From Hirsutella rhossiliensis (Eukaryota > Ascomycota > Sordariomycetes > Hypocreales > Ophiocordycipitaceae): a DNA stretch of 64,000 bases. Shown here one piece after another: positions 29,901 through 39,124 of this stretch. The translations under genes and the position numbers were made by a program. Position 1 is the first letter of the stretch; each line of letters begins with the position of its first letter. Location: contig NW_025408669.1 in assembly GCF_020360975.1 (NCBI RefSeq), positions 3,410,001-3,474,000 on the forward strand, in the 5' to 3' direction. Under the pieces are notes generated by a model that searched no databases, was not told the DNA's origin, and saw only the letters and a list, made by a program, of their open reading frames with translations.

Positions 29901-32237
29901 TCTTGCCTGCAGCTCGACCGTCCTCGCTCTCTCTGTCTCTCTGTCTGTCTCTCTCTCTCCCTCTCTCCCCCCCCCTCCTTCTCTCACTCTTGCACGGAAA
30001 GCAAAGACGCCCTGGCCGGAGGTGGTGTGGTGGCCTGGCATTTGCCTTGTGCCCGCGGTGGGGCCGGGGCGGACGCCATGCTGTAACCATGCTGGTGGTC
30101 GACGTATCAAACGTATCAACTGCCAGCAGGGGCCCCCGAGCCTTGTGGGGAGGGGGGCTGGAGCTTGCCGCTGCTGGCGGCAGATTGTCTTGGGCATGGC
30201 TGTCTCGCCAAGGTCCAAATGGAAAGCACTCCAGCTGATACGAAAAAGATTGCCCATGGTCCATGACGGCACACAGCCATTCTTCCTTCGCCTCATCTTG
30301 TTATTCCCTCTCCGAGCCTCTCCGAGTCTCGGAGAGGGAGGGCCAACACGGCTCGGCCAAGATTCAGCGCCTTCTGCTTGCAACCAGACATCACGACACT
30401 ATCACGGCCCATCGGTATGCCATGCTTCTTTGGCATCATGTCTGACAACACGAAATCGCACACGACCCTGACCGGCACTCGAGACCTGCCTGATGACCTG
30501 TCAGGCAAATGTCGACGCCATCCGCCGAGGAGCAGATGATGGAGCCTTGTCCAGCACAGAATCGAGCAGCAATCATCACACATGCGAGCGCACGGCCGTG
30601 CTTCTACACGGGGGATATTCGACGAATTCCATCGTCCCTATCGCGCGTCCCGCGACGCCTCCCCGTGTCATTTCGGAAAGTTGAATCCGGCCGGCCCAGT
30701 CTCCATGCGCTCCCGTCGCGGATGGTCTCCGAGAGAAAGCCGCAGGGGCACGGGCGTCGGTCGGCCGGACGAGCTGCTGTTCACCATCGGCGGCGATGCT
30801 TGCTCGGTTCGATGACTTTGACACGCGCGCGCAGACCCGGAAGGCTCTTAACGTTGGTTTCCACGCCTTGTTTTGTCAACCCATGTTGGGCGTTGCTCAT
30901 CGTTCTCCAGAGGCGACCGGCAATGGGGGGTTGCAGATGGAGAAGCGCTGGCGGACGTGGAGTGCAAATCGTTCTTGCGCACTCCCGCCGACGCTTGCTG
31001 ATAGGTCCGCGATACTCGGCATGCGCCGGTGTGGTAAGGTGCATGGCCTGCTCTGCCGCAAACACCCTAACGAACCTGTGGAGAGTCGCTACCTCGACAC
31101 TAAGCTCGCGCGTTGATTGGCTGCAGCCCGAGCCCGAGCTCGGCATACGTCGGCGTTGAGGCGGAGCCGCGTTACATAAGCCGGATGTGGTTAGCTGGCC
31201 ATTTTTCACGGGGCCCCCCGATCCGCTCTGGCGCTTTTGCACACACACGCGCGGCCTTGTTCCCTTAGGTAAGACCAAGCGATCGCACCCATCCATTCGC
31301 CTTGGGTTGCCTCGCTTCCACGTACGTATTGCACCTGCTCGTACCCCCCTGGCCGCGGTCCAAGAGTTTCATCCCACGCAGCGTCACGAGGCGACCCGCG
31401 ACCCTCCTCTCCGCTCTGGCTCTACATCCCCCGTCAGCATTTCCTGGGCGGCTGCCGCAGGCGTCGAGGTGGCCTGAGTCTTTGCCTGCGCTGCACGAAA
31501 TTTTCTCCCGCAATACGCTCCTGTACCTGCCTGCAGTACCTCCCACTGGACGCGAGGTGCTGAGGGGCGCTCTGGAGCCCATTCCGCGCCGCGCTCTCGC
31601 TCTGCCTCCCGTCTTGCTTTGCCTCTCCACTGCTGGCGCCCCATTCCATCCCTTCCGGGCCTTGAGGGCGAGCGAGCTAGAGCCCTTCGTGTCCAGCAGG
31701 CCACTGGCGCCCTTTGCCGACCTGAAGGCTACCGCTCGCCTGACCTTGCCCCCTTGGACGGCCCCCCGTACTGTTTCTGGCCGCAGTACATAGCACCCAG
31801 GTACGCCCGTTTTGCCTGCTGTTTTGCCATTATTAGCAGGTACCCTCCCCTCTGCCCTGTGGTTCCCTTTTTTTGGCTGCCGTCAGCGCCCGCTGCCCTT
31901 CCCCCCCAGCACCTACCCAGCACCTACCCACGGCGCTGCTCCCCCATCCCGCAACAGGGTGCTGCCGGCGCCTGGTACTGTCCCGGGCGGGCCCCTACAG
32001 CGCGCCCAGCTCTCCCGTTTTCCCACCGCCCACGCCCGCCCACCCACGCACACACGCACACACGCTCGCTCACACATTCACTCCTCCACCAACCCGCGAC
32101 GCGACTCGACCATCACCACCCTCGCGTGCCGTGCCACGGCCCCATTTTCCTTGCATCCTTGCGCCCTTCAATGAGACGCCGGTTGCGTGCCTGCTGATTG
32201 CTGACGCCGTCGCGCACAGCCTGTCGGGCTCGACGCC
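26996..32237. other. Long gene-free region upstream of SWI1
   Basis: About 5.2 kb with no supported gene. The first 1.3 kb belongs to the AT-richer accessory block. From about 28.3 kb the sequence is GC-rich and low in complexity. It has a direct repeat of CAGGCTGGCT at about 29180-29205, GGGCC runs near 29260, a long CT tract at about 29931-29995, and a 21-bp near-perfect palindrome at 30317-30337. The last part is very C-rich and probably includes the SWI1 leader. Long SWI1 regulatory and untranslated sequence is a reasonable reading. Confidence 0.5.
30317..30337. repeat. Short palindrome, 10-bp arms, 1-base spacer
   Basis: CCTCTCCGAG is followed by one base and its exact reverse complement CTCGGAGAGG. 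The left arm is itself preceded by a direct copy of the same ten bases. Confidence 0.85.
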
Positions 32238-35200
32238 ATGAGCGCCTGGACAAACGACGCCGTCCCCAACCACAATGGCAACGGCTTCCCGCACTTGAAC
32301 GACCCAAACGCCGCCGGTGCCATGATGGATCCGTCCGCCTTCATGTCCAACTCGGCCCAGTTCAACCCTGGCCAGTTTTCGAATCCACAGCAACAGCAGC
32401 AGATGGCCGCCATGCAAAATGGCCCCATGCGCCATGCCTCGCCGACCGCCTACCAGAACCAGAACCAGTCCCAGAGCCAGACCCCCAACCTCGTCTACCA
32501 GACTAATTCCGTTATTCCATCAAAACGTCCACGCCCGCGCGATGAGAGCATCACCGGCTCTCCGCGACAGAATCCCGGCATGCAGCCGCCGTCGCGCTCC
32601 GAAACGCCCCAACAACAAAACTACGCAGGCTTCCAGCCCGGCGGCTCCATCCCACCACAGCAGAACCCCGGCCAATTCCCGCACCTCCAGCCGAATGGCT
32701 CCGCCAACGCCAGCCCGTCGCCCATCATGAGCAACCAGATGCGACCGGGCAGCGTGCCCCAGCGAGTAGCCACGGCCTCGCCTCATCCCTTTTCGCCCGG
32801 CGCCCAGCAATTTGGCGGTGGGTCGCAGACGTCACCCGTGCCCTCGGAGCATGGCACGCCCCAACCGAACACGTACATGCAAAACATGCCCCCCGGGTAC
32901 GGTGCCGGGTTTGCGCCGTCGCCCTCGAACCCTCGTCCCTCGCCCAATCCGAATGCGATGGCCGGCGGGCAGATGATGCCACAACAGATGGGCCAGATGC
33001 CGCCCCATATGTACCAACAAATGCAGCAGATGCAGCAGCAACAGCAACAGCATTCTCAGCCGGGTCAACCGCAGCAGCAGGGCCAACCTCAACAGCACCA
33101 GCAACGGCCGCCCAACATGACGGAACAGCAGAAGATGGCCGCCTACCAGATGAGGCTCCAGCAGCAGCTACAGGGAAACATGCAGATGCAGGCGCAAATG
33201 CAAGCCCAGGGCATGGGGCGTGGGGCGATGCAGAAGCAGCAGATGCCCGGCATGCCAAACGGCCAGATGCCTCCGGGCGGTATGCGGCCGCAGCCACGTC
33301 CGATGACCAACATTAACCCGGAACAGTTTATGAAGCACCTGACCGCGCTCATGAATGCCAAGGGGCTACCGCTAGATCCTAATCCGATTGTCGGCGACCG
33401 GCCGGTACACCTCGTCATGCTCTTCCAAGCCGTCCAATCCAAGGGGGGCTACAAGGCGGTCACGGCAGCAAACGGATGGGTTCACATAGCCCAGGCCTTG
33501 GGTCTTCCCGCGCAGGCTCCGACAGTCCCACCGACGTTGAAACAAGTATACGAGCGAAACCTGTCAAAGTTTGAGGAGGTCTGGATGGCGCAGCAGAAGC
33601 AAAGGATGATGCAGCAAAATGCAAGCATGGCAGGCCAAGGCACGCCGCAGAAGCAGCTGCAACCGGGACAGCAGATGAATCAGGGACAGATGCAACCCGG
33701 GCAGCCCCCCCAAGCGCAACAGCACACGCCCGCGAAACCCGACCAGCCTCCTATCAATGGATTCTCTGTGCCTCATCCCCAGCAACCGCAGCAGTCTGGC
33801 GCCGCTCCCGCTCATACCAGGAACAGCCTGTCTCGCGGGATGGATCCCTCTGCGGTCGGCGAGTTCTCGGTACAGTCCCCAGCGCATCACCGGTCTACGA
33901 GCTTGTCCATGACCCAGGGCGACGACCGGCAATCCGCCCCTCCCTCCGCCACCGGCCTCGAACAAGCGATGACACGAATGCCGCAAAAGTCCGATGAATA
34001 TAATCCCTGCGCGCGCGAGCTTTCGACCTACGGCGGCATCGACCTTCACGCCGCAAATTTGTTGGGGGCCGAACTGGACAAGTGGAACCCATCCGCCCCG
34101 ACAGTGCACGATCTCGGCAACATTGACATCCATGCCCTGACGCGAAGCCTTCAGAGCGGCATCCACGGAGAAGTTCGCCTTGCCCTGGACACCTTGGCCA
34201 TGGTGGCGGCATCGCCAAGCCCGATGCATTTCATGCAGCTGCGGTATTGCGACGACTTGATCGACGCTCTCGTCGACTGCGCCGAGGAACAGGTCGACAT
34301 GCTGGCCGAGCATACGGTCGAGGTGTCCGACGAGATTCTCCTCAATCCCTACGAAGACGTCGTACGAGCTTGTCGACTGGAGAGGTGGGCGATCAAGGAC
34401 ATGCCCGTCTTTGGCACCACCGAATACGACTTGGATCGTGCCGTGGACAGGCTGATATGCATCACGACCATTCTGCGAAACTTCTCCTTCCCGGGCGAGC
34501 AGAACGACAACCACAATTTCCTCTCGGACGAGTCCGTCATCAAAATGATCTCTGTCGTCATTCGGTACCTTGGGACGCGTACCATGCTGCTCCGCACGCA
34601 TAATAACACGCTGGATTTCATGAAGGACATTGTGATTCTCTTGTCCAACATCGCGGGCTCTGTGGAGCTGCCCGGGCGAGAACAGGCGCTGTGCTTGCTG
34701 CAGTTTTTGCTGGCCTTTGCCCCGACGCCTGGCCCCACCGTGTGCGACGATACCCTCTTCTTTCCACCTTACGAACCGACCCTTCACCCATATACCCCTC
34801 ACGCGGTCGATGCGCTCGCCAAGCTCCTCGCCCGAGACGAACCGAACCGGGGCTTCTACAAGTCGCTATTCGCCGCCGACGTCAACGGCTCGGCGGGCTA
34901 CGACTTGCTGACTCGCACCTTTGCTTTGGTCGTCTCGCCCGTGCCGGAAAAGACCAAGGAGCAGAGCCGACCGGCGGCTCTGCCCTCACTCACCGAATCT
35001 CGAAAACCATTCCTGATGCAGGGACTCTTGGCCGCCGAGATCCTCGCATCCTTGGCACCAGGTTCCGAGTCTGGGTTGGCAAGGTCCTGGCTCGCATCTG
35101 GCCACAGCCTTGCCCAGAACTTGTACCGGCTTGTCCAGGAGTTGAGTGTCTTGTACGAGAAGCCGCAGCTGGCCCACCGGGCACCAAGCCGGATCGCTCC

Positions 35201-35420
35201 CAGGAGAGACCCCGAGCTTCTCTACATCGTCGTGGTCTCGGTCGCGCTGCTCAAGCGACTGATTGAGAAGGCAGGGGACCCGAACAGCCCAGTGTGCGCA
35301 GTTCCTGCGGATCTGCTGCCGCAGACACAACTGCTCATGCAAGCGTTGACGATGCAGTCTCCCGAATGGACAAAAGAAGGGATGCTCCTGCAGCTGACGT
35401 CCATCTTCAACAACTGCTAG
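32238..35420 (+). CDS. SWI1: SWI/SNF complex subunit Swi1 (ARID domain)
   Basis: A single-exon gene of 1,060 residues. Residues 1-355 are low-complexity, rich in Gln, Pro, Asn and Met, with runs of CAG/CAA-coded Gln near 33030-33110. The ARID/BRIGHT DNA-binding domain spans about 357-450: it starts NINPEQFMKHLTAL, has the GDRPVHLVMLFQAVQSKGGYKAV core, and ends TLKQVYERNLSKFEEVW. After another Gln-rich stretch, the C-terminal 450 residues are helical and armadillo-like with conserved blocks (CICTILRNFSFPGEQ-type and LCLLQFLLAFAP). This architecture is that of Swi1 (Sol1 in fission yeast), an accessory subunit of the SWI/SNF remodeller. The start ATG at 32238 lies just after a C-rich leader. 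It converges with IMG2. Confidence 0.92.
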   Translation: MSAWTNDAVPNHNGNGFPHLNDPNAAGAMMDPSAFMSNSAQFNPGQFSNPQQQQQMAAMQNGPMRHASPTAYQNQNQSQSQTPNLVYQTNSVIPSKRPRPRDESITGSPRQNPGMQPPSRSETPQQQNYAGFQPGGSIPPQQNPGQFPHLQPNGSANASPSPIMSNQMRPGSVPQRVATASPHPFSPGAQQFGGGSQTSPVPSEHGTPQPNTYMQNMPPGYGAGFAPSPSNPRPSPNPNAMAGGQMMPQQMGQMPPHMYQQMQQMQQQQQQHSQPGQPQQQGQPQQHQQRPPNMTEQQKMAAYQMRLQQQLQGNMQMQAQMQAQGMGRGAMQKQQMPGMPNGQMPPGGMRPQPRPMTNINPEQFMKHLTALMNAKGLPLDPNPIVGDRPVHLVMLFQAVQSKGGYKAVTAANGWVHIAQALGLPAQAPTVPPTLKQVYERNLSKFEEVWMAQQKQRMMQQNASMAGQGTPQKQLQPGQQMNQGQMQPGQPPQAQQHTPAKPDQPPINGFSVPHPQQPQQSGAAPAHTRNSLSRGMDPSAVGEFSVQSPAHHRSTSLSMTQGDDRQSAPPSATGLEQAMTRMPQKSDEYNPCARELSTYGGIDLHAANLLGAELDKWNPSAPTVHDLGNIDIHALTRSLQSGIHGEVRLALDTLAMVAASPSPMHFMQLRYCDDLIDALVDCAEEQVDMLAEHTVEVSDEILLNPYEDVVRACRLERWAIKDMPVFGTTEYDLDRAVDRLICITTILRNFSFPGEQNDNHNFLSDESVIKMISVVIRYLGTRTMLLRTHNNTLDFMKDIVILLSNIAGSVELPGREQALCLLQFLLAFAPTPGPTVCDDTLFFPPYEPTLHPYTPHAVDALAKLLARDEPNRGFYKSLFAADVNGSAGYDLLTRTFALVVSPVPEKTKEQSRPAALPSLTESRKPFLMQGLLAAEILASLAPGSESGLARSWLASGHSLAQNLYRLVQELSVLYEKPQLAHRAPSRIAPRRDPELLYIVVVSVALLKRLIEKAGDPNSPVCAVPADLLPQTQLLMQALTMQSPEWTKEGMLLQLTSIFNNC

Positions 35421-35859
35421 ACCTGCACAACCGCAGCTGGCGTCACTTGGGTTGCTGGCCTAGGCCACCTTTTCTTCTGGATATAACACTGGTGACCAAA
35501 CTTGAAGCGTGCAGGCGGCGCCACCACTCGCCTCTTTGTTCTTACTAGTCCTTTTCTTCTGGGTCATGGCACATCGAATGTCGGCGTATAGCTAGATTTG
35601 CATGGGGAGTCCGACCCGGCTTGGAGAGTTGGACATGCTTAGGGACTGTTGTCCAAGGCGTACGTGTCGGTGTACATAGGTGTAGGGAGGCGAGATATAC
35701 GGAGTACTGATACCACGGTCAATGGATGGCTCTAGTACTCAATTGTCCTAATGTACATTTGGTTGGCATTCGGGAAGTGCGGCTTGTGAGTAGACTCGTA
35801 CCCACAGGCCGAGAAGCCCTCCGATGATACGTTTGGGTTGCATTCCCGTGGCTCGATGT
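35421..35859. other. Tail-to-tail intergenic region, SWI1 / IMG2
   Basis: About 440 bases between convergent stops, more AT-rich than the flanking exons, with no coding signal. Presumably the two 3' untranslated regions. Confidence 0.6.
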
Positions 35860-36399
35860 TCAAAACCCCAACTTGAGCAAGTACGCTTTGACTTCCTCGA
35901 GAACGTGGCCCTAAGTTCCCCTGGTGAGCTGATCAGGGACGCACGAGTCAAAAATAAGGAGCTGGGCAGTTAAGCTTACCTTCATCTCTATGTGATTTGT
36001 TGTGGGATTGACCCTGACGTCCTTCTGATCGAGACTCAAAGCCCCGCCAAGTTCTTGGGCCAGTTTCTTCCGATCACCTTCGACCTTCTTGACGTGAGTC
36101 TCTCTTAGAGTCCCGCCAGACTTTGTTCGTCGGTACACGGGCAGCTGGGCGGAAGGTGTACGGCGAACAAGGTATGGCATCTGAGCGAGCTCCTCCTGGC
36201 TCTTTGAAGGTGGAGGGGTGGGAGTTCGAAGCTTCGGGCCTTTCTCTCTGGGGCTGGCGGGTTGGGGTACATGCGTGGAGAAGAGGGAGGCTTGGAGCTG
36301 GGGGAGGAGAGCGCGCGGGGAAAATAGCGGGATGGCGGTGGCAGCAGGAGATATTGCGACGCGCCCGTGGAACAGGGCTCGTGTGAGAAATCGGCTCAT
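35860..36399 (-). CDS. IMG2: Mitochondrial large-subunit ribosomal protein mL49 (IMG2)
   Basis: Two exons on the minus strand (36399-35980 and 35910-35860) give 156 residues. The intron (35979-35911, 69 nt, GTAAGC to CTTAG) separates HIEMK from GHVLEEVKAYLLKLGF, and the short second exon supplies the conserved C-terminus. Residues 1-45 are basic and Ser/Ala-rich without acids (MSRFLTRALFHGRVAIS), a mitochondrial presequence. The mature part has LPYLVRRTPSAQLPVYR-type and VYRRTKSGGTLRETHVKKVEGD blocks typical of mL49/Img2. It works in the mitochondrial large ribosomal subunit. It is divergent from eIF3e, so a cytosolic and a mitochondrial translation gene share an upstream region. Confidence 0.88.
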
Positions 36400-36883
36400 G
36401 GCGAGAACGAGGCGAGGCCGGGGTCGGGGAAACTGGAAAGAAGGCCTGCTAAGTTAGAGCCCGCCTGGGGCAATCGCCGCGAGTCGAGTTCGCAGTCGCA
36501 GGCGCGGATTAATGAAGAAAGGGACTCGAAGTCGAGAATTATCCGCGAAGGGGGAAAATCCAAGATAACGCCTTGGTTCGTCGAGGCCAATGCCGTTGGT
36601 CACGATGGATGCGGAAGCTTTCTCGAAGCAAGCTTGGATCACATGACTGACGTGGGCCCATTGGCGGCAAAACCACGGAGTATCGCCAAGCCCCCACACC
36701 ACGTTGGATATTCGCGAAATTCACCTGAAAAAAAAGGCACCACTCCTCCCCCGACGACGGACGACGACGACGACGACGGCCGCAGTTGCGCATCTACAAC
36801 CCCTGCGAACAGCGAAAACGTCCCCCAGCTCCTCCACTTTCCCTTCGCCGAACCGTATCAATTTCTCAGTCGGAAAGCTCAAC
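36400..36883. promoter_or_regulatory. Divergent promoter region, IMG2 / eIF3e
   Basis: 484 bases between two divergent start codons. The eIF3e-proximal part contains a CGA/ACG-rich simple stretch at about 36750-36780. No specific site was assigned. Confidence 0.5.
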
Positions 36884-38273
36884 ATGGAGGACGTTCTCAA
36901 GGCGGTCTCGGCCGGCGGCTCGTCCATCATGCCGCTGTTGGCGCCGCATCTGAGCAGGCATTTGCTGTTCCCCCTGATCCAGTTCGAGGGCGACCAGGCC
37001 GAGGAGAAGGGCGACGACGAACTGGCCAAGCAGATCCTGTCGGGCAAAATCAAGCTGCTGGAGGACACCAACATGACCGACTACGTGGCGACGCTGTACT
37101 GCGACCTTCACGGCGTGGCGGACCCCCCGGCCGAGTACACCAAGAAGCGGCAAGAGGTGCTGTCGCAGCTGGAGAAGTACGAGCAGGCGACGGCCAAGAT
37201 TGCCGATCTCTTGACGCAGGACGACGTCGTCAACGGCCTCAGGAGCGACAAGGTCGCCAACTTGGAGTTTCTCAAGAACCAGCACGGGGTTAGACGAGCC
37301 CCCCCCCTGCCAGCCCGGCGCTTCGGCATTAGTGAACTGACAAATGGCATTCGCACAGGTTACGATGGAGATGGTCAACGCGCTCTACGACTTTGGCCAG
37401 TTCCAGTTCCGCTGCGGCCAGTATGGCCCGGCCGCCGACATGCTGTACCAGTTCCGAGTCCTCTCGACCGACAACGATAAGGTCTCGGCGTCGACTTGGG
37501 GGAAGCTCGCATCCGAGATCCTGTCCACCAACTGGGAATCTGCCGTTGACGAACTGAAGAACGTCAGGGAGAACATCGATACCAAGCTTTTCAGCAACCC
37601 CCGCGCCCAGCTCGACCACCGCACCATGCTGGTGCACTGGTCCCTCTTCCCCCTCTTCAACTTTGACGGCGCCAGGGAACCCATTCTCGACATGTTCTTC
37701 TCCGCCGCCTTCATCAACACCATCCAGACGTCCTGCCCCTGGATCCTGCGGCACCTGATTGCCGCCGTCATCACCGGCCGCACGCGCGCCCGCAACAGCT
37801 CCATCCAGCAGAAGCAGCTCAAGGACATTGTGCGGTACGTCCGCCAGGAGGCCTATGAGTACTCGGACCCCGTCACCCAGTTCATCCACGCCCTGTACAT
37901 TGCGCACGACTTTGACGCCGCGCGCGACGCCCTCCGCATGGCCGAGGAGGTCTGCCGCGCCGACTTCTTCCTCGCGTCGTCGGCCGACGCGTTTGTCGGC
38001 GCCGCCCGCCACCTCATCTGCGAGAGCTACTGCAAGATCTTCAGCCGGATGAACATCCGTGACCTGAGCGGCAAGCTGGGCCTCAACCCCGACGAGGGCG
38101 AGAAGTGGATCGTCAACCTGATCCGTGAGACGCGGCTCGACGCAAAGATTGACAGCAAGGACGGCACCGTCATCATGAACCACCCCCCCAACAACGTCTA
38201 CCAGCAGGTGATTGAGAAGACAAAGGGCGGCTTCTTCAGGACTCAGGTCCTCAACGCCGCTGTGTCAAAATAA
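36884..38273 (+). CDS. INT6: Translation initiation factor eIF3 subunit e (Int6)
   Basis: Two exons, 36884-37288 and 37359-38273, give 439 residues. The 70-nt intron runs from GTTAGA to CACAG and joins FLKNQHG to [16 protein letters not shown], a strongly conserved join in eIF3e. The N-terminal eIF3e domain includes [17 protein letters not shown] and [13 protein letters not shown] helical-repeat middle has [18 protein letters not shown] and [14 protein letters not shown]. The C-terminal PCI region has [18 protein letters not shown] and [13 protein letters not shown] residues followed by [12 protein letters not shown]. The frame is open 180 bases upstream of the chosen ATG, but that stretch is simple-sequence. 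eIF3e is part of the eIF3 scaffold on the 40S subunit. It converges with APC1. Confidence 0.94.
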
Positions 38274-39124
38274 GAAGCTGGGCGAAAAGGAGAGAGGCAG
38301 TACCACGACCGGAGCTCCATCTGACGAGGGGCCACAAAAATGAGAACAAGCTGACCTGGTCGCCAAGAGGGACACGCGGGTGGGGGGATGAGGACGAGCT
38401 ATCTGGGGAGCTCAACGACACCCAATCCCAGTCCCCCCTTTTTTTCCAAGGATAGAGAGACGAGGATGGCGACTTGTGCAAGTCCGTCAGAAAGCGATAT
38501 TGGCGGCGGACAGCGTGGTTTTATGGACAAAGCGAAGTTCGCAACCACGCTGCCACTATCATGTGTTCGAGCTGAAATGTTTTGCTTTACAATTTTCGTC
38601 TTCCTCCTCCTTGCCCCCCCGGCTCTGGTGATGCGGTTTGCATTGCATGGCGTTTTACATGTTCGGACATGCGGGAGGAGAGGCACGGGGGGGCAGGGGG
38701 CGAAAAAGCGAAAGGGAGGGAGTCGGGGACATGCTTTTTTTGCTCCGCGCGTGGCTCGGTAGAGAGCCCCAGACGAACAAATACAATGTGACTCTATCTC
38801 GGAATCTCAATGCTCAGAGACTTGCGCACGGTCGCTCAAGAGCTTGCGCACTGCAGGTCATGACGGCTCTCATGGCGGACCTTGATGATACCTGGCAGAC
38901 GAATTATACAAGGCTCCTGCCTAGCGGCGTCGGCGTCTTTCCCCTTGCCGGCCTGTCTCGATAAATGTAACGCCCCCCGTCTACATACGTCGTGTCCTCG
39001 TGAATCGTCGGGCACAGGCACTCCAGCCTCACTACGCCTTGCCCACAGGTCTCCCACTGAGCAAGCGCATCGCCATATGCCCCTTGCCCATCGCGCCTGC
39101 GTCGCCGCGCCGCCTGCCGCCCAT
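38274..39124. other. Tail-to-tail intergenic region, eIF3e / APC1
   Basis: About 850 bases with only short open frames. G-rich and purine-rich stretches lie around 38660-38740. No gene was supported on either strand. Confidence 0.6.

Noticed and set aside
32998..33120. CAG/CAA-rich stretch as an independent microsatellite
   Set aside because: It encodes the Gln-rich part of Swi1 and is interrupted, so it is best read as coding sequence.
33564..34802. A long antisense frame within SWI1
   Set aside because: Shadow of the conserved SWI1 frame; no motifs of its own.
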